NCBI RefSeq assembly: GCF_003416765.1 | Contig: NZ_QSNG01000001.1 | Span: 1,576,742-1,640,741, forward strand | Reading direction: 5' to 3' | Length of the DNA stretch: 64,000 nucleotides | DNA from: Paratractidigestivibacter faecalis | GTDB lineage: Bacteria > Actinomycetota > Coriobacteriia > Coriobacteriales > Atopobiaceae | In this document: one piece after another, positions 16,741 through 24,177 of the stretch | Numbering within the stretch: position 1 is the first letter of the stretch | How the letters are laid out: each line of letters starts with the position of its first letter | The notes under the pieces: model-generated | What the model was told of the DNA's origin: nothing | Databases searched by the model: none | What the model saw: the letters and a program-made list of their open reading frames with translations, nothing else | Program-made: the position numbers and the translations under genes

Positions 16741-17187
16741 TCAGTCGGTCAGCTGGTGGTGCTCGGCGTTGACGGCCTGGATGAGGCGAGCCATGGGCCA
16801 GGAGCGGTTGGCCGAGGTCAGCAGGGCCTTGGGACCAACCGTGCAGCCGGCCTCGCGCGAGCGGGCAATGAACTCGCTGACCTGCGGGTTGTTGAAGCCG
16901 CAGAGAAGCACGAACTCGCAGTCCGGGGTCGGCCCGTCGTAGGGAGCAAGCGCCGGGCGCGCGCCAACCAAGCCGGCTGCCGCGGCGGCCGAGTCTCCCA
17001 GGCGCTCGTAGGCAAGCGTCCGCGCCGGCACGCCCATCTGGCGCAGCACCTGGCGGACGGCCGCGCCCTTCTGGGCCGCCTCCTCGCCAAAGGAGGGGTC
17101 AAGCCCCCAGAGCACCGCGCAGCGCGCGGGCCCCGAGGGCCTGACCTTCTTCTTGGCAGCCTTCTTCTTTGAGGGCTTGCCTGCCAT
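16741..17187 (-). CDS. DUF3783-type protein with lysine-rich N-terminus
   Basis: A 148-residue protein. The first 18 residues are a basic tail (KPSKKKAAKKK). The rest resembles the DUF3783 family (VLWGLDPSFGEEAAQKG; a C-terminal FVLLCGFNNPQVSEFIA and SANRSWPMARLIQAV). The function is unknown. Its ATG overlaps the TAA of the rubrerythrin gene (TAATG), so translation is probably coupled and the two are co-expressed. Family members may be small regulatory or redox-linked proteins, but nothing here proves that. The basic tail could bind nucleic acid. Confidence 0.75.
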   Translation of the reverse strand: MAGKPSKKKAAKKKVRPSGPARCAVLWGLDPSFGEEAAQKGAAVRQVLRQMGVPARTLAYERLGDSAAAAAGLVGARPALAPYDGPTPDCEFVLLCGFNNPQVSEFIARSREAGCTVGPKALLTSANRSWPMARLIQAVNAEHHQLTD

Positions 17188-17771
17188 TAGCCGAAGTAGC
17201 GCTCGAGCAGGCCCTTGAGGGCCTTGCCGTGACGGGCCTCGTCGCGAGCCATCTCGTGGACGGTGTCGTGGATGGCGTCCAGGCCGTTCTTCTTGGCGCA
17301 GGTGGCCAGCTCGACCTTGCCGGCGGTGGCGCCAAACTCGCAGTCGACGCGCCAGGCCAGGTTGTCCTTGGTGGTGGCCTTCATGTTGGGCTCAAGCTCG
17401 GTGCCCAGCAGCTCGGCGAACTTGGCGGCGTGCTCGGCCTCCTCGTAGGCGGCCTTCTCCCAGTACAGGCCGACCTCGGGGTAGCCCTCGCGGTGGGCGA
17501 TGCGGGCCATGCAGAGGTACATGCCGACCTCGGAGCACTCACCGGTGAAGTTGGCCTTCAGCTGCTCGAGGATGTAGGCCTTGTCCTCGTCGGAGATGTT
17601 GGGGTTGTCCTTGACGGTCTTGTCGTAGATGCCGTACTCGTGCTCGGCGGCCAGGGTGAGCTCGCCCTTGACCTCCTCGAACTGGCTGGCGGGAGCGTGG
17701 CAGACGGGGCACTCCGCGGGAGGCTCGGAACCCTCGTAGATGTAACCGCAGACCTTGCAGACCCACTTCAT
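17187..17771 (-). CDS. Reverse rubrerythrin (rubredoxin domain first)
   Basis: A 194-residue protein. Residues 1-35 form a rubredoxin-like iron site with [10 protein letters not shown] and CPVCHAP. A ferritin-like four-helix domain follows with di-iron ligands in [26 protein letters not shown] and DEARHGKAL. Having the rubredoxin part N-terminal is the reverse rubrerythrin layout of anaerobes. These proteins reduce hydrogen peroxide (and sometimes oxygen) in the cytoplasm using NAD(P)H-derived electrons. A PerR-like gene lies directly upstream on the same strand, matching peroxide-controlled expression. The start ATG 17771 follows AAAGGAGTCAGCT. Confidence 0.93.
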   Translation of the reverse strand: MKWVCKVCGYIYEGSEPPAECPVCHAPASQFEEVKGELTLAAEHEYGIYDKTVKDNPNISDEDKAYILEQLKANFTGECSEVGMYLCMARIAHREGYPEVGLYWEKAAYEEAEHAAKFAELLGTELEPNMKATTKDNLAWRVDCEFGATAGKVELATCAKKNGLDAIHDTVHEMARDEARHGKALKGLLERYFG

Positions 17772-17790
17772 AGCTGACTCCTTTCTTGAT

Positions 17791-17814
17791 GGCGAGGCTT
17801 CCCAGAGCCTCGCC
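17791..17814 (-). terminator. Hairpin between PerR-like and rubrerythrin genes
   Basis: A nine-bp stem (GGCGAGGCT and AGCCTCGCC) with a six-base loop sits just upstream of the rubrerythrin start. It could terminate the PerR transcript or reduce read-through. There is no clear T-run, so it may instead be an mRNA-end stabiliser. Confidence 0.45.
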
Positions 17815-17850
17815 TTCCTCTCCTTGCACGGCGGCCTTGGGCCGTAGATG

Positions 17851-18234
17851 CTAAGACTTCTGGCACTCGGGGCAGATGCCGTCGAACTGCAGCGTGTGGC
17901 CGCAGATCTGGTAGCCGGAGGTGCGCGCTGCCTCTTCCTCCAGGCCCGCCAGGTTGGGGACCTCCACGTCGTCGACCCTGCCGCAGCGCACGCAGCGCAC
18001 GTGGTAGTGGTCAAAGACCTGATGGTCAAAGTGGTCCGCGCCGTTGTTGATCTTGACGCGCAGGGCCACGCCCTCCTCAGCGAGCTTGTTGAGGATGCGG
18101 TAGACCGTCGCCTTGCTGATGCTTGGGTGCTTGGCGTGGACGGCCTCGTACACCTCGTCTGCCGTGGGGTGGTTGGCCAGGCCGCGCAGCTCCTCCAGGA
18201 CGATCTCTCTCTGGACGGTGTTCCTGCCTGCCAT
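17851..18234 (-). CDS. perR: Fur/PerR family metalloregulator
   Basis: A 127-residue protein with a winged-helix DNA-binding domain ([23 protein letters not shown]) and a dimer domain with the structural zinc cysteines CVRC and CPEC. The regulatory histidine/aspartate cluster is [11 protein letters not shown]. The short length and the adjacent rubrerythrin gene favour PerR over Fur, but iron versus peroxide sensing is not proven by sequence. A 21-bp Fur/PerR-like palindrome (18282-18302) lies about 50 bases upstream of the ATG, indicating autoregulation. Confidence 0.85.
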   Translation of the reverse strand: MAGRNTVQREIVLEELRGLANHPTADEVYEAVHAKHPSISKATVYRILNKLAEEGVALRVKINNGADHFDHQVFDHYHVRCVRCGRVDDVEVPNLAGLEEEAARTSGYQICGHTLQFDGICPECQKS

Positions 18235-18281
18235 GGCGCCTCCTCTCGGCCGCTCCCTTCGTGCTGTCTAGAACTATACCT

Positions 18282-18302
18282 TATTGAGAATGAATTTCAA
18301 TA
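18282..18302. promoter_or_regulatory. PerR/Fur-box-like operator
   Basis: An AT-rich 21-bp imperfect palindrome: left half TATTGAGAAT, central G, right half AATTTCAATA. It stands out in GC-rich surroundings and lies upstream of the PerR-like gene. The layout matches the Fur/PerR box family. Confidence 0.65.
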
Positions 18303-18357
18303 GATAATTTCTCTGCGCTGGAAAAATCTTTTCCCCTTGCCTCTTCAATACCCAAAA

Positions 18358-18384
18358 GGGGGCGGTCGCAGAGGACCACCCCCC
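18358..18384 (-). terminator. Rho-independent terminator of the SDR gene
   Basis: A stem GGGGGCGGTC with GACCACCCCC around the loop GCAGAG follows the SDR stop. On the minus strand it is followed by a CTTTTGGG stretch with a short T-run. Confidence 0.55.
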
Positions 18385-18411
18385 AGAAAGCCCTTCTCGG
18401 CGCGGCGTTGC

Positions 18412-19170
18412 CTACAGCATGGCGCCGAAGTCGCTCACCATGATCTGGCCCGTGAGGGCGCGGGATTCGTCGCTGGCCAGGAAGAGGGCGATGTTGGCCA
18501 CGTCCTCGGGCATGCAGGGCTGCGTGCGCAGGTTGGAGTGGGTGGCCATGGCGCCCATCATGTCGGCGTCCATGTCAGCCGCGGTGGTGCCGGCGACCAT
18601 CGGGGTCACGATGGTGCCCGGGCAGATGGCGTTGCAGCGGATGCCCTCGGCCTGGAAGCGCAGGGCGGTGTGCTTGGTCACGCCGATGACGGCCGCCTTG
18701 GTGGAGACGTAGACCGCGCCGCCGCAGCCCTTCTCGCCTGCGACGGAGGCGATGTTGACGATGGACGCGCCGGCCTTCATGCGCTTGGTGGCCGCGCGCA
18801 TGCAGCGCATGGTGCCCTTCTGGTTGGTCTCGATGATGCGATCCAGGTCCTCATCGGTGAAGCGGTCGACCGGCTTGAGGCCGCTCTCCAGGATGCCGGC
18901 GTTGTTGACGAGCACGTCGATCTTGCCGTACTTCTCCTCGACGGCGGCCATCAGGCGCTCGGGGTCATCGGGCTTGGAGATGTCAGTAGCCATAACGAAG
19001 GTCTTGCCGCCGGCCTCCTCGATCTGGGCAGAGACCTCCTCGAGCGCGGCCTCGCGGCGGGCGGTCATGACGACGGTAGCGCCCTCGACGGCAAACAGCT
19101 TTGCGATGGCGGCGCCGACGCCGGAGTTTGCGCCGGTGACGACGGCGACCTTGCCCTCAAGACGGTTCAT
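18412..19170 (-). CDS. Short-chain dehydrogenase/reductase (classical SDR)
   Basis: A 252-residue protein with cofactor motif TGANSGVG at about 13-20, the NNAG motif (VLVNNAGIL) and catalytic Ser plus YxxxK in NIASVAGEKGCGGAVYVSTK. MTARRE after the second strand favours NADP(H) binding through the arginines. It resembles glucose/3-oxoacyl-type SDRs, but the substrate is not identifiable. The start is ATG 19170, with GGGAGCACCA ahead; the longer upstream frame is repeat-like sequence. It appears monocistronic, with its own terminator. Confidence 0.88.
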   Translation of the reverse strand: MNRLEGKVAVVTGANSGVGAAIAKLFAVEGATVVMTARREAALEEVSAQIEEAGGKTFVMATDISKPDDPERLMAAVEEKYGKIDVLVNNAGILESGLKPVDRFTDEDLDRIIETNQKGTMRCMRAATKRMKAGASIVNIASVAGEKGCGGAVYVSTKAAVIGVTKHTALRFQAEGIRCNAICPGTIVTPMVAGTTAADMDADMMGAMATHSNLRTQPCMPEDVANIALFLASDESRALTGQIMVSDFGAML

Positions 19171-19267
19171 TGGTGCTCCCTTCAACGGGTCCAGACGTTG
19201 CCTGCAGCGTACCCGGAGCGGACCGCCCCACGCGTCACGTGTCGGCGTGTGGGCGCCACGCCCTCGG

Positions 19268-19312
19268 GTAGCGGCGTGGCGAGAAGTGCCCGCAGCCACT
19301 GGCCGACGCTTC
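19268..19312. repeat. Inverted pair of the GGCGAGAAG word
   Basis: TGGCGAGAAGTGCC is followed about 25 bases later by GCTTCTCGCC in inverse orientation, allowing a hairpin. It lies in the gap between two divergent genes. See the finding on this word for the wider distribution. Confidence 0.5.
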
Positions 19313-19438
19313 TCGCCTTCCGAAAAGCCGCCCGCCGAGCCATACGCCCGCTCGGCCACATGCGGGGTGGGAACGTTCTCGGTCGGGGCATACTCGCGGG
19401 CAGATCACTTTTGCACACCGTTGCCAAGGAGGCACATC

Positions 19439-19762
19439 ATGAGTGAGAACGCGCAGGTCAAGAAGCTCATTCAAGCGTACGAGTCCCTTGAGGGCGCCCT
19501 TGACGGCTTTGACTGGGGCACCCCGCAGCGCTGCGTGCTGGGCAGCTTCACCGTCGACGGCGTCGACGGCCAGGACGTGACCTCCCACCTCGTCGGCAAC
19601 GTGAGCATTGAGCTTCCCGAGAAGAGCCTCGGCCCCTCCCCCGTCATCGCCGAGGTCTGCGCCATCACCGTTCCCGGCACCGGACACCGCGGCTTTGTGG
19701 CGCTGGCGCCGATGGACTTTGACGACGGCGAGGGCACCTGGGCCTGGGTGCGCATGGAGTAG
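19439..19762 (+). CDS. Small acidic protein of unknown function
   Basis: A 107-residue protein that I do not recognise. The start ATG 19439 has a strong AAGGAGG site six bases upstream. The protein is acidic, without signal peptide or membrane segment; it has a helical N-terminus (KKLIQAYESLEGALDGFDW) followed by a beta-rich part ending FDDGEGTWAWVRME. It is probably cytoplasmic and stands alone, divergent from the SDR gene. Codon use matches the neighbours, so it looks native. Confidence 0.75.
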   Translation: MSENAQVKKLIQAYESLEGALDGFDWGTPQRCVLGSFTVDGVDGQDVTSHLVGNVSIELPEKSLGPSPVIAEVCAITVPGTGHRGFVALAPMDFDDGEGTWAWVRME

Positions 19763-19795
19763 CGGAGGGAGGCACTTCTCGCCTGATTCCGCCCT

Positions 19796-19833
19796 GTTCG
19801 CATAGCGGAACACCTTAGTTCGTATAACCGAAC
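19796..19833. promoter_or_regulatory. Tandem 16-bp palindromes
   Basis: GTTCGCATAGCGGAAC (19796-19811) and GTTCGTATAACCGAAC (19818-19833) share the pattern GTTCG-N-ATA-N-C-N-GAAC and are spaced 22 bp apart, two helical turns. They look like a pair of sites for one dimeric regulator, or upstream control sites of the FucO gene. Confidence 0.4.
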
Positions 19834-19843
19834 AGCTTAGAGC

Positions 19844-19886
19844 GTGCCAAAGGCGCGGACTGACCGTCTACCCGCGCTTTTGGTAC
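19844..19886 (+). terminator. Terminator or attenuator hairpin upstream of fucO
   Basis: A stem GTGCCAAAGGCGCGG pairs with CCGCGCTTTTGGTAC (one mismatch) around a 13-base loop, followed by GTTTATCC. It ends the small acidic gene or attenuates transcription entering fucO. Confidence 0.55.
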
Positions 19887-20000
19887 GTTTATCCGTTCTT
19901 TGCGGCTTTCTGCAAGTTTAAGAGGTTATATCGTCGCCCGTTGGGTACACTCCGCAACTGACGCCCAGTTGGGCTCAGACCAACAACGGAAGGAATTGGC

Positions 20001-21170
20001 ATGGCAGTCAACCGCTTCGTTCTCAACACCATCAGCTATCACGGCAAGGGTGCCATCAAGGAGATCCCGGGCGAGATTACCCGCCGCGGCTACAAGAAGG
20101 CCTTCGTGTGCTCCGACCCCGACCTCGTCAAGTTTGGCGTGACCGCCAAGGTCACCGACGAGCTCGATGCCGCCGGCATCCCCTGGACCCTCTACTCTGA
20201 GATCAAGCCCAACCCCACCATCCAGAACGTCAAGGACGGCGTCGAGGCGTACAAGGCCTCCGGCGCTGACATGATGGTCGCCATCGGCGGCGGCTCCTCC
20301 ATGGACACCTGCAAGGGCATCGGCGTCATCATCGAGAACCCCGAGTTTGCCGACGTTACCAGCCTCGAGGGCGTCGCCCCCACCAAGAACCACGCCACCT
20401 TCACCATTGCCGTGCCCACCACCGCCGGCACCGCGGCCGAGGTCACCATCAACTACGTGATCACCGACCCGGACAAGGTCCGCAAGTTCGTCTGCGTTGA
20501 CACCAACGACATCCCCGAGGTCGCCGTCGTCGACCCCGACATGATGGCCTCCATGCCCGCCGGCCTCACCGCCGCCACCGGCATGGACGCTCTCACCCAC
20601 GCCATCGAGGGCTACACCACCAAGGGCGCCTGGGAGCTCTCCGACATGTTCCACTACAAGGCCATCGAGCTCATCTCCAAGAACCTGCGCGACTCCGTGG
20701 CCGAGGCCAAGAGCGGCGAGCCTGGCAGCGGCCGCGAGGGCATGGCCCTAGGCCAGTACATTGCCGGCATGGGCTTCTCCAACGTGGGCCTGGGTATCGA
20801 CCACTCCATGGCGCACACGCTGTCCGCCCACTACGACACCCCGCACGGCGTCGCCTGCGCCATGCTGCTCCCCATTGCCATGGAGTTCAACAAGCCCGTT
20901 GTTACCGAGCGTCTGGCCGAGGTCGCCAAGGCCATGGGCGTTGACACCACCGGCATGACCACCGACGAGGCTGCCGACGCCGCCATCGCCGCCGTCAAGC
21001 AGCTCTCCGCCGACGTCAACATCCCGACGGTCTGCCAGGCCATGAAGGCCGAGGAGATCGACCAGCTGACCACCGACGCCATGAACGACGCCTGCTTCCC
21101 CGGCAACCCGCGCGAGGCCACGCACGAGGACGTCGTCGAGCTGTTCAAGAAGATCTGCCCGGAGGCCTAG
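20001..21170 (+). CDS. fucO: Iron-containing alcohol dehydrogenase (lactaldehyde reductase, FucO type)
   Basis: A 389-residue protein of normal length for group III Fe-ADHs. The nucleotide-binding turn is IGGGSSMDTCKG near residue 95, with TTAGTAAEVT near 140. The metal ligands are the Asp and His of GMDALTHAIEGY and the two His of GIDHSMAHTLSAHYDTPHG. It closely fits FucO, which reduces L-lactaldehyde to 1,2-propanediol with NADH, regenerating NAD+ in fucose/rhamnose fermentation; other aldehyde substrates remain possible. GGAAGGAA sits six bases before the ATG. It is monocistronic, followed by a long hairpin terminator. Heavy use of GCC, GAC and AAG codons suggests high expression. Confidence 0.88.
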   Translation: MAVNRFVLNTISYHGKGAIKEIPGEITRRGYKKAFVCSDPDLVKFGVTAKVTDELDAAGIPWTLYSEIKPNPTIQNVKDGVEAYKASGADMMVAIGGGSSMDTCKGIGVIIENPEFADVTSLEGVAPTKNHATFTIAVPTTAGTAAEVTINYVITDPDKVRKFVCVDTNDIPEVAVVDPDMMASMPAGLTAATGMDALTHAIEGYTTKGAWELSDMFHYKAIELISKNLRDSVAEAKSGEPGSGREGMALGQYIAGMGFSNVGLGIDHSMAHTLSAHYDTPHGVACAMLLPIAMEFNKPVVTERLAEVAKAMGVDTTGMTTDEAADAAIAAVKQLSADVNIPTVCQAMKAEEIDQLTTDAMNDACFPGNPREATHEDVVELFKKICPEA

Positions 21171-21181
21171 CGGCTCCACGC

Positions 21182-21270
21182 GTGAGGTTGGGGCTCCCCA
21201 GCTTTGCACGCAAGCTACGTCGCGCTGCGCGCGCCAAAGAGCTTGCTTAGCAAAGCTGGGGAGCCCTCAC
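21182..21270 (+). terminator. Long hairpin terminator with conserved apical part
   Basis: An 89-base near-palindrome follows fucO: outer arms GGGCTCCCCAGCTTTGC and GCAAAGCTGGGGAGCCC, plus GTGAGG and CCTCAC at the base. The apex contains AAGCTACG and CAAAGAGCTTGC, sequences shared with the hairpin at 56595-56688. The stem is far longer than a terminator needs. Confidence 0.75.
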
Positions 21271-21330
21271 TTGTTGAACGGGCTATGCTGATGCCCAATT
21301 AAGACCTAATGCGATGGCTTGGGGGCTTGC

Positions 21331-22119
21331 ATGGCACTGTCCACTGTGGTTGTTATGAGGCATGGGGAGAGCACGTGGACGGACGCCTCGGTCAACAGGT
21401 TTGCCGGATGGGTGGACGTGCCGCTGACCGAGCGAGGACGCGCGCAGGCTGCGCACGCCGGGGCGCTGCTCAAGAGCGCGGGACTCCGCCCGGACGTCTG
21501 CTTCACTTCTCTTCTGCGACGCTCCATCGTGAGCGCGCAGATCGCGCTGGATGCCGTAGACCGGCTCTGGGTTCCGACGGAGCGCACCTGGAGGCTCAAC
21601 GAGCGCCACTACGGCGCCTTCCAGGGACAGACCCGCCCGGCCATGCGAGAGCGCTACGGCGAGAAGCTCTTCTCTGCGTATAGGCGCAGCTTTGACGTGA
21701 GGCCGCCCGAGATCGACGCGGCGTCGCCGTACTTCCAGGGGCACGACGAGCGGTATTGCCCGGACGGGCTGGATGGCGCCGACCCGTCACAGATTCGCGC
21801 GGAGTCGCTGGCGGACGTGGTGGTAAGGCTGCGCCCCTGGTGGCAGGCGCGCGTGGAACCGCTGGTTGCCGCGGGAAGGACTGTGCTCATCGTCACCCAC
21901 GGGTCCGTGGTGCGCGCCATCAAGAAGGAGCTCGAGGGACTCAGCGCCAATGAGATTTCCCAGGTCAACATACCCACCGGAGTGCCCCTGACCTATGAGT
22001 TCGAGTGCTCCGGGAGGCAGGGCGAGCGTCCCCGCGTCATAGGAGCCGGTAGCTACCTTGACCCCGACGCTGCCCGCGCCGGCATCGATGCCGTCAACCG
22101 GCTGGGCAGCGCCCAATAG
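21331..22119 (+). CDS. gpmA: 2,3-bisphosphoglycerate-dependent phosphoglycerate mutase
   Basis: A 262-residue protein. The histidine-phosphatase signature VVVMRHGESTW carries the phospho-histidine, the partner is ERHYGAFQG, and the second His is in IVTHGSVVRAI. The insert with RRSFDVRPP and a late VNIPTGVPLTYEF are typical of GpmA. It interconverts 3- and 2-phosphoglycerate in glycolysis. The start is ATG 21331 with GGGGG five bases upstream; a TTG at 21319 in the same frame is less likely. It appears to be a single-gene unit next to degraded sequence. Confidence 0.9.
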   Translation: MALSTVVVMRHGESTWTDASVNRFAGWVDVPLTERGRAQAAHAGALLKSAGLRPDVCFTSLLRRSIVSAQIALDAVDRLWVPTERTWRLNERHYGAFQGQTRPAMRERYGEKLFSAYRRSFDVRPPEIDAASPYFQGHDERYCPDGLDGADPSQIRAESLADVVVRLRPWWQARVEPLVAAGRTVLIVTHGSVVRAIKKELEGLSANEISQVNIPTGVPLTYEFECSGRQGERPRVIGAGSYLDPDAARAGIDAVNRLGSAQ

Positions 22120-22189
22120 GACGTGAAGGCCCAGCGCCTCGCCGCCGCAGGCCGTTGCAAGCCAGAAAGCCTCCACGACGGAGAGCCTC

Positions 22190-22275
22190 GCCTCGCCAAA
22201 GCCGCGCAGGCGTCGCGATAGTACTCCGGGTTGGCCTCGGGGTCGTCCATGACGGTCTTGCCCACCAGCGCGCGC
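22190..22275 (-). pseudogene. Fragment resembling an amidohydrolase (guanine-deaminase-like)
   Basis: Read leftward, the frame gives VGKTVMDDPEANPEYYRDAC with a few residues either side, then unrelated sequence. The motif is reminiscent of the GK..MDD..PEYY segment in guanine deaminase-type amidohydrolases. No start, stop or neighbouring domains survive. The assignment is tentative. Confidence 0.35.
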
Positions 22276-22365
22276 CTGGACACCATCCGCCGCTACGCAA
22301 AGAGCCTGGGCGCCAAGCTCGTCATCTCATTCGAGTGGCCCGACAAGACCATCGAGATTGGATAG
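22276..22365 (+). pseudogene. C-terminal fragment of an XRE/HigA-type antitoxin
   Basis: The rightward frame reads LDTIRRYAKSLGAKLVIS and continues FEWPDKTIEIG before a TAG stop. That is the usual C-terminal helix and strand of HigA-like antitoxins. The HTH part is absent. It abuts a different gene fragment, which indicates deletion joins. Confidence 0.55.
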
Positions 22366-22384
22366 TGGGCCGGAACCGGGGGCG

Positions 22385-22590
22385 TCACTCCCCCAGCGAC
22401 TTCACGAGCGCCTTGCCGATCTCGTGCGGAATGCCCGTGACCAGCGCGTTTCCCATGCAGAACGCGCGGTGGCCATCACTCATGCCCGTGTTTGTCCACC
22501 CCCGCGGAAAGCACTGCAGCTGGTCAAGCTCGTCGGGAACAAGACGACGTATAGTCAAACGCAAGGTTAGCCATTTTGAAGCAAGCTGAT
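22385..22590 (-). pseudogene. C-terminal fragment of a DNA (cytosine-5) methyltransferase
   Basis: Read leftward, the frame includes RRLVPDELDQLQCFPRGWTN and then GHRAFCMGNALVTGIPHEIG, matching motifs IX and X of 5-methylcytosine methyltransferases (R-L-T-P-E...LQGFP; GNAV). The catalytic PCQ and ENV motifs are missing, so it is a remnant. It lies head-to-head with an HNH endonuclease gene, suggesting a decayed restriction-modification pair. Confidence 0.7.
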
Positions 22591-22604
22591 GCGAGGTTGT
22601 AGCC

Positions 22605-23639
22605 ATGTATTTCGAGACAATCGAGAGCTCAATTTACTGCCCCTCGTTGCGCAGAGCCGAAAAGCTCGTTCCCCCGGAATTCCTCATCGGGTACAAGTGG
22701 TTCAAAGATCATGAGGGTGAGCATCTCGAAAGGCTGCCCTTTGCGGACACCCTGTCAGAACCTCTCCCCATTACGCTTGTAAGGCAATCGGGTATTCACA
22801 GCCCCAGCGAGAATATGGCTACATACAAGGACCCAAGGCACCACTATGCCCTTTCTGTCCATACTTCCAAGCAGAGCCGTTATGCCGATCAGCCTATTTT
22901 CAAGTTGGATGACAATACTTGGATCCTTGATTACGAAGGCCACTCAGGGGCAGACTTGTCTCAAAACTACAACAAGCTTCTAGACAACTGCCTAAGAGAT
23001 GGGGTTCCCGTCGGCGTCATAACCGCAGAAGCAGGGGAAGGCTATTGCGTTCGCGGCCTCGCTTTTGTCGAAAGCCACGACATACTTACTAACCATTTTA
23101 TCTTGCATGGTTCCGTCAATGCCAGCACTGAAGCGGCACACCGCTTTGATTATCCCGACGTCTCTGGAATAGATCAAAGTGATCTCGCATCACTTCGCAA
23201 TGCAGCCGATCCGGCCGAGGAACCCGACCAAAGAATCCGAGAAACAATCGAACACATTCGTCGAGAAGGCCAGCAGAAATTCCGCAGTTCTTTAATCGAC
23301 GCCTACGAAGGGGAATGTGCCGCAACGGGGACCAATGTACAAGAAGTTCTTCAGGCGGCCCACATTGTGCCCTATCGCGGGTCATGCTCTCAAATTGAAA
23401 GCAACGGTATCCTTTTCCGAGCTGATATTCATCTGCTATACGACTCTCACCTCCTGTCGGTCGAGCCGGACACTCACCGAATTCGCTTGTCGAAAAAAAT
23501 CGTCAACTCCAGTTATTCAGCTTTAAGAAACCGCAAAATTCGCATTCCGAAGGACAATGCGCTAAGGCCAGACGATCATAGGCTGGCCCTCCATTTTCAG
23601 CGCTTCTCTTTTGAGAACAGGGAGATCGGATTCGCCTAG
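22605..23639 (+). CDS. HNH endonuclease, probable restriction enzyme
   Basis: A 344-residue protein. The C-terminal third carries an HNH_2-type (PF13391) nuclease site: FRSSLIDAYEGECAATG, then LQAAHIVPYRG, then SNGILFRADIHLLYD. In this family the first His, Asn and last His form the beta-beta-alpha metal finger. The N-terminal 200 residues are not recognised and may recognise DNA. GC is visibly lower than in neighbouring genes, with more A/T third positions, suggesting recent transfer. Beside it lies a methyltransferase C-terminal remnant on the opposite strand, so it was probably part of a restriction-modification system whose methylase has been lost. Alternatively it is a modification-dependent enzyme that never needed one. 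The ribosome site before the ATG is weak. Confidence 0.78.
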   Translation: MYFETIESSIYCPSLRRAEKLVPPEFLIGYKWFKDHEGEHLERLPFADTLSEPLPITLVRQSGIHSPSENMATYKDPRHHYALSVHTSKQSRYADQPIFKLDDNTWILDYEGHSGADLSQNYNKLLDNCLRDGVPVGVITAEAGEGYCVRGLAFVESHDILTNHFILHGSVNASTEAAHRFDYPDVSGIDQSDLASLRNAADPAEEPDQRIRETIEHIRREGQQKFRSSLIDAYEGECAATGTNVQEVLQAAHIVPYRGSCSQIESNGILFRADIHLLYDSHLLSVEPDTHRIRLSKKIVNSSYSALRNRKIRIPKDNALRPDDHRLALHFQRFSFENREIGFA

Positions 23640-23682
23640 CGTCACCAATGCATCCCGTTCGGCATCGTGACGCTTCATGGCC

Positions 23683-23862
23683 TCAGCGCGTGGCCTTTGT
23701 CATACCGAACTTGATGAGCCAGTCGATAAGGTCATCCATCTCGCAGCGAACAAACTCGCGGCACCACTCGGGGCATTCTTGCTCTTCGCAACCCTTGCAG
23801 TCCTTGATCATCCTCCAGATCTCTCTTCGGGCCTTAATGTGAATCGGCGACATAAATGCCAT
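23683..23862 (-). CDS. Cysteine-rich small protein, 59 residues
   Basis: This short frame starts at ATG 23862, with AAAGGAG eight bases upstream, and ends at TGA 23683. The middle reads DCKGCEEQECPEWCREFVRC, giving five cysteines in the pattern C-x2-C-x4-C-x3-C-x5-C; a hydrophobic amphipathic helix (DDLIDWLIKFGM) follows. No family is recognised. The cysteines could bind zinc or an iron-sulfur centre. It lies between the HNH and HipBA genes in the accessory region, so a role in a defence or toxin module is possible but unproven. The good ribosome site and the codon pattern argue that it is real. Confidence 0.6.
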   Translation of the reverse strand: MAFMSPIHIKARREIWRMIKDCKGCEEQECPEWCREFVRCEMDDLIDWLIKFGMTKATR

Positions 23863-24020
23863 GCTCGGCTCTCCTTTCTTGGGAAACCGAGCATGGCATG
23901 ATCAACGCCTCGCAACACACGCTACTCGGCGATCCGATCAAAACGCATGATCATCCTTGATGCTCCATGAACTACAGAACCCCGCATCATGGGCAGTCCA
24001 AAAGCGTGCGTCCAGGAAAA

Positions 24021-24123
24021 CCGAGCTGGGCATGCGGAGGCGAACACCCAGCTCGGAAACAGCAGTCAAATGGACGAGAAAACCGACCTGGGCATTCACG
24101 TGGGAACGCCCAGGTCGGTTTTC
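24021..24123. terminator. Tandem related hairpins
   Basis: The first stem is CCGAGCTGGG with CCCAGCTCGG (24021-24056). The second is AAAACCGACCTGGGC with GCCCAGGTCGGTTTT (24078-24123). The stems differ by one base pair exchanged on both sides, so they look like duplicated, co-varying hairpins. The second ends in TTTTCTT and suits termination. Confidence 0.65.
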
Positions 24124-24177
24124 TTGGCAGCTCTTGGCGGGGAGACTCCGACGGTCCCAACGCCCCGCCCTTCTCGC

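Noticed and set aside
19796-19833. LexA/SOS box
   Set aside because: Actinobacterial SOS boxes are GAAC-N4-GTTC. The GAAC and GTTC here are six bases apart, and the real symmetry is the reverse, GTTCG...CGAAC.
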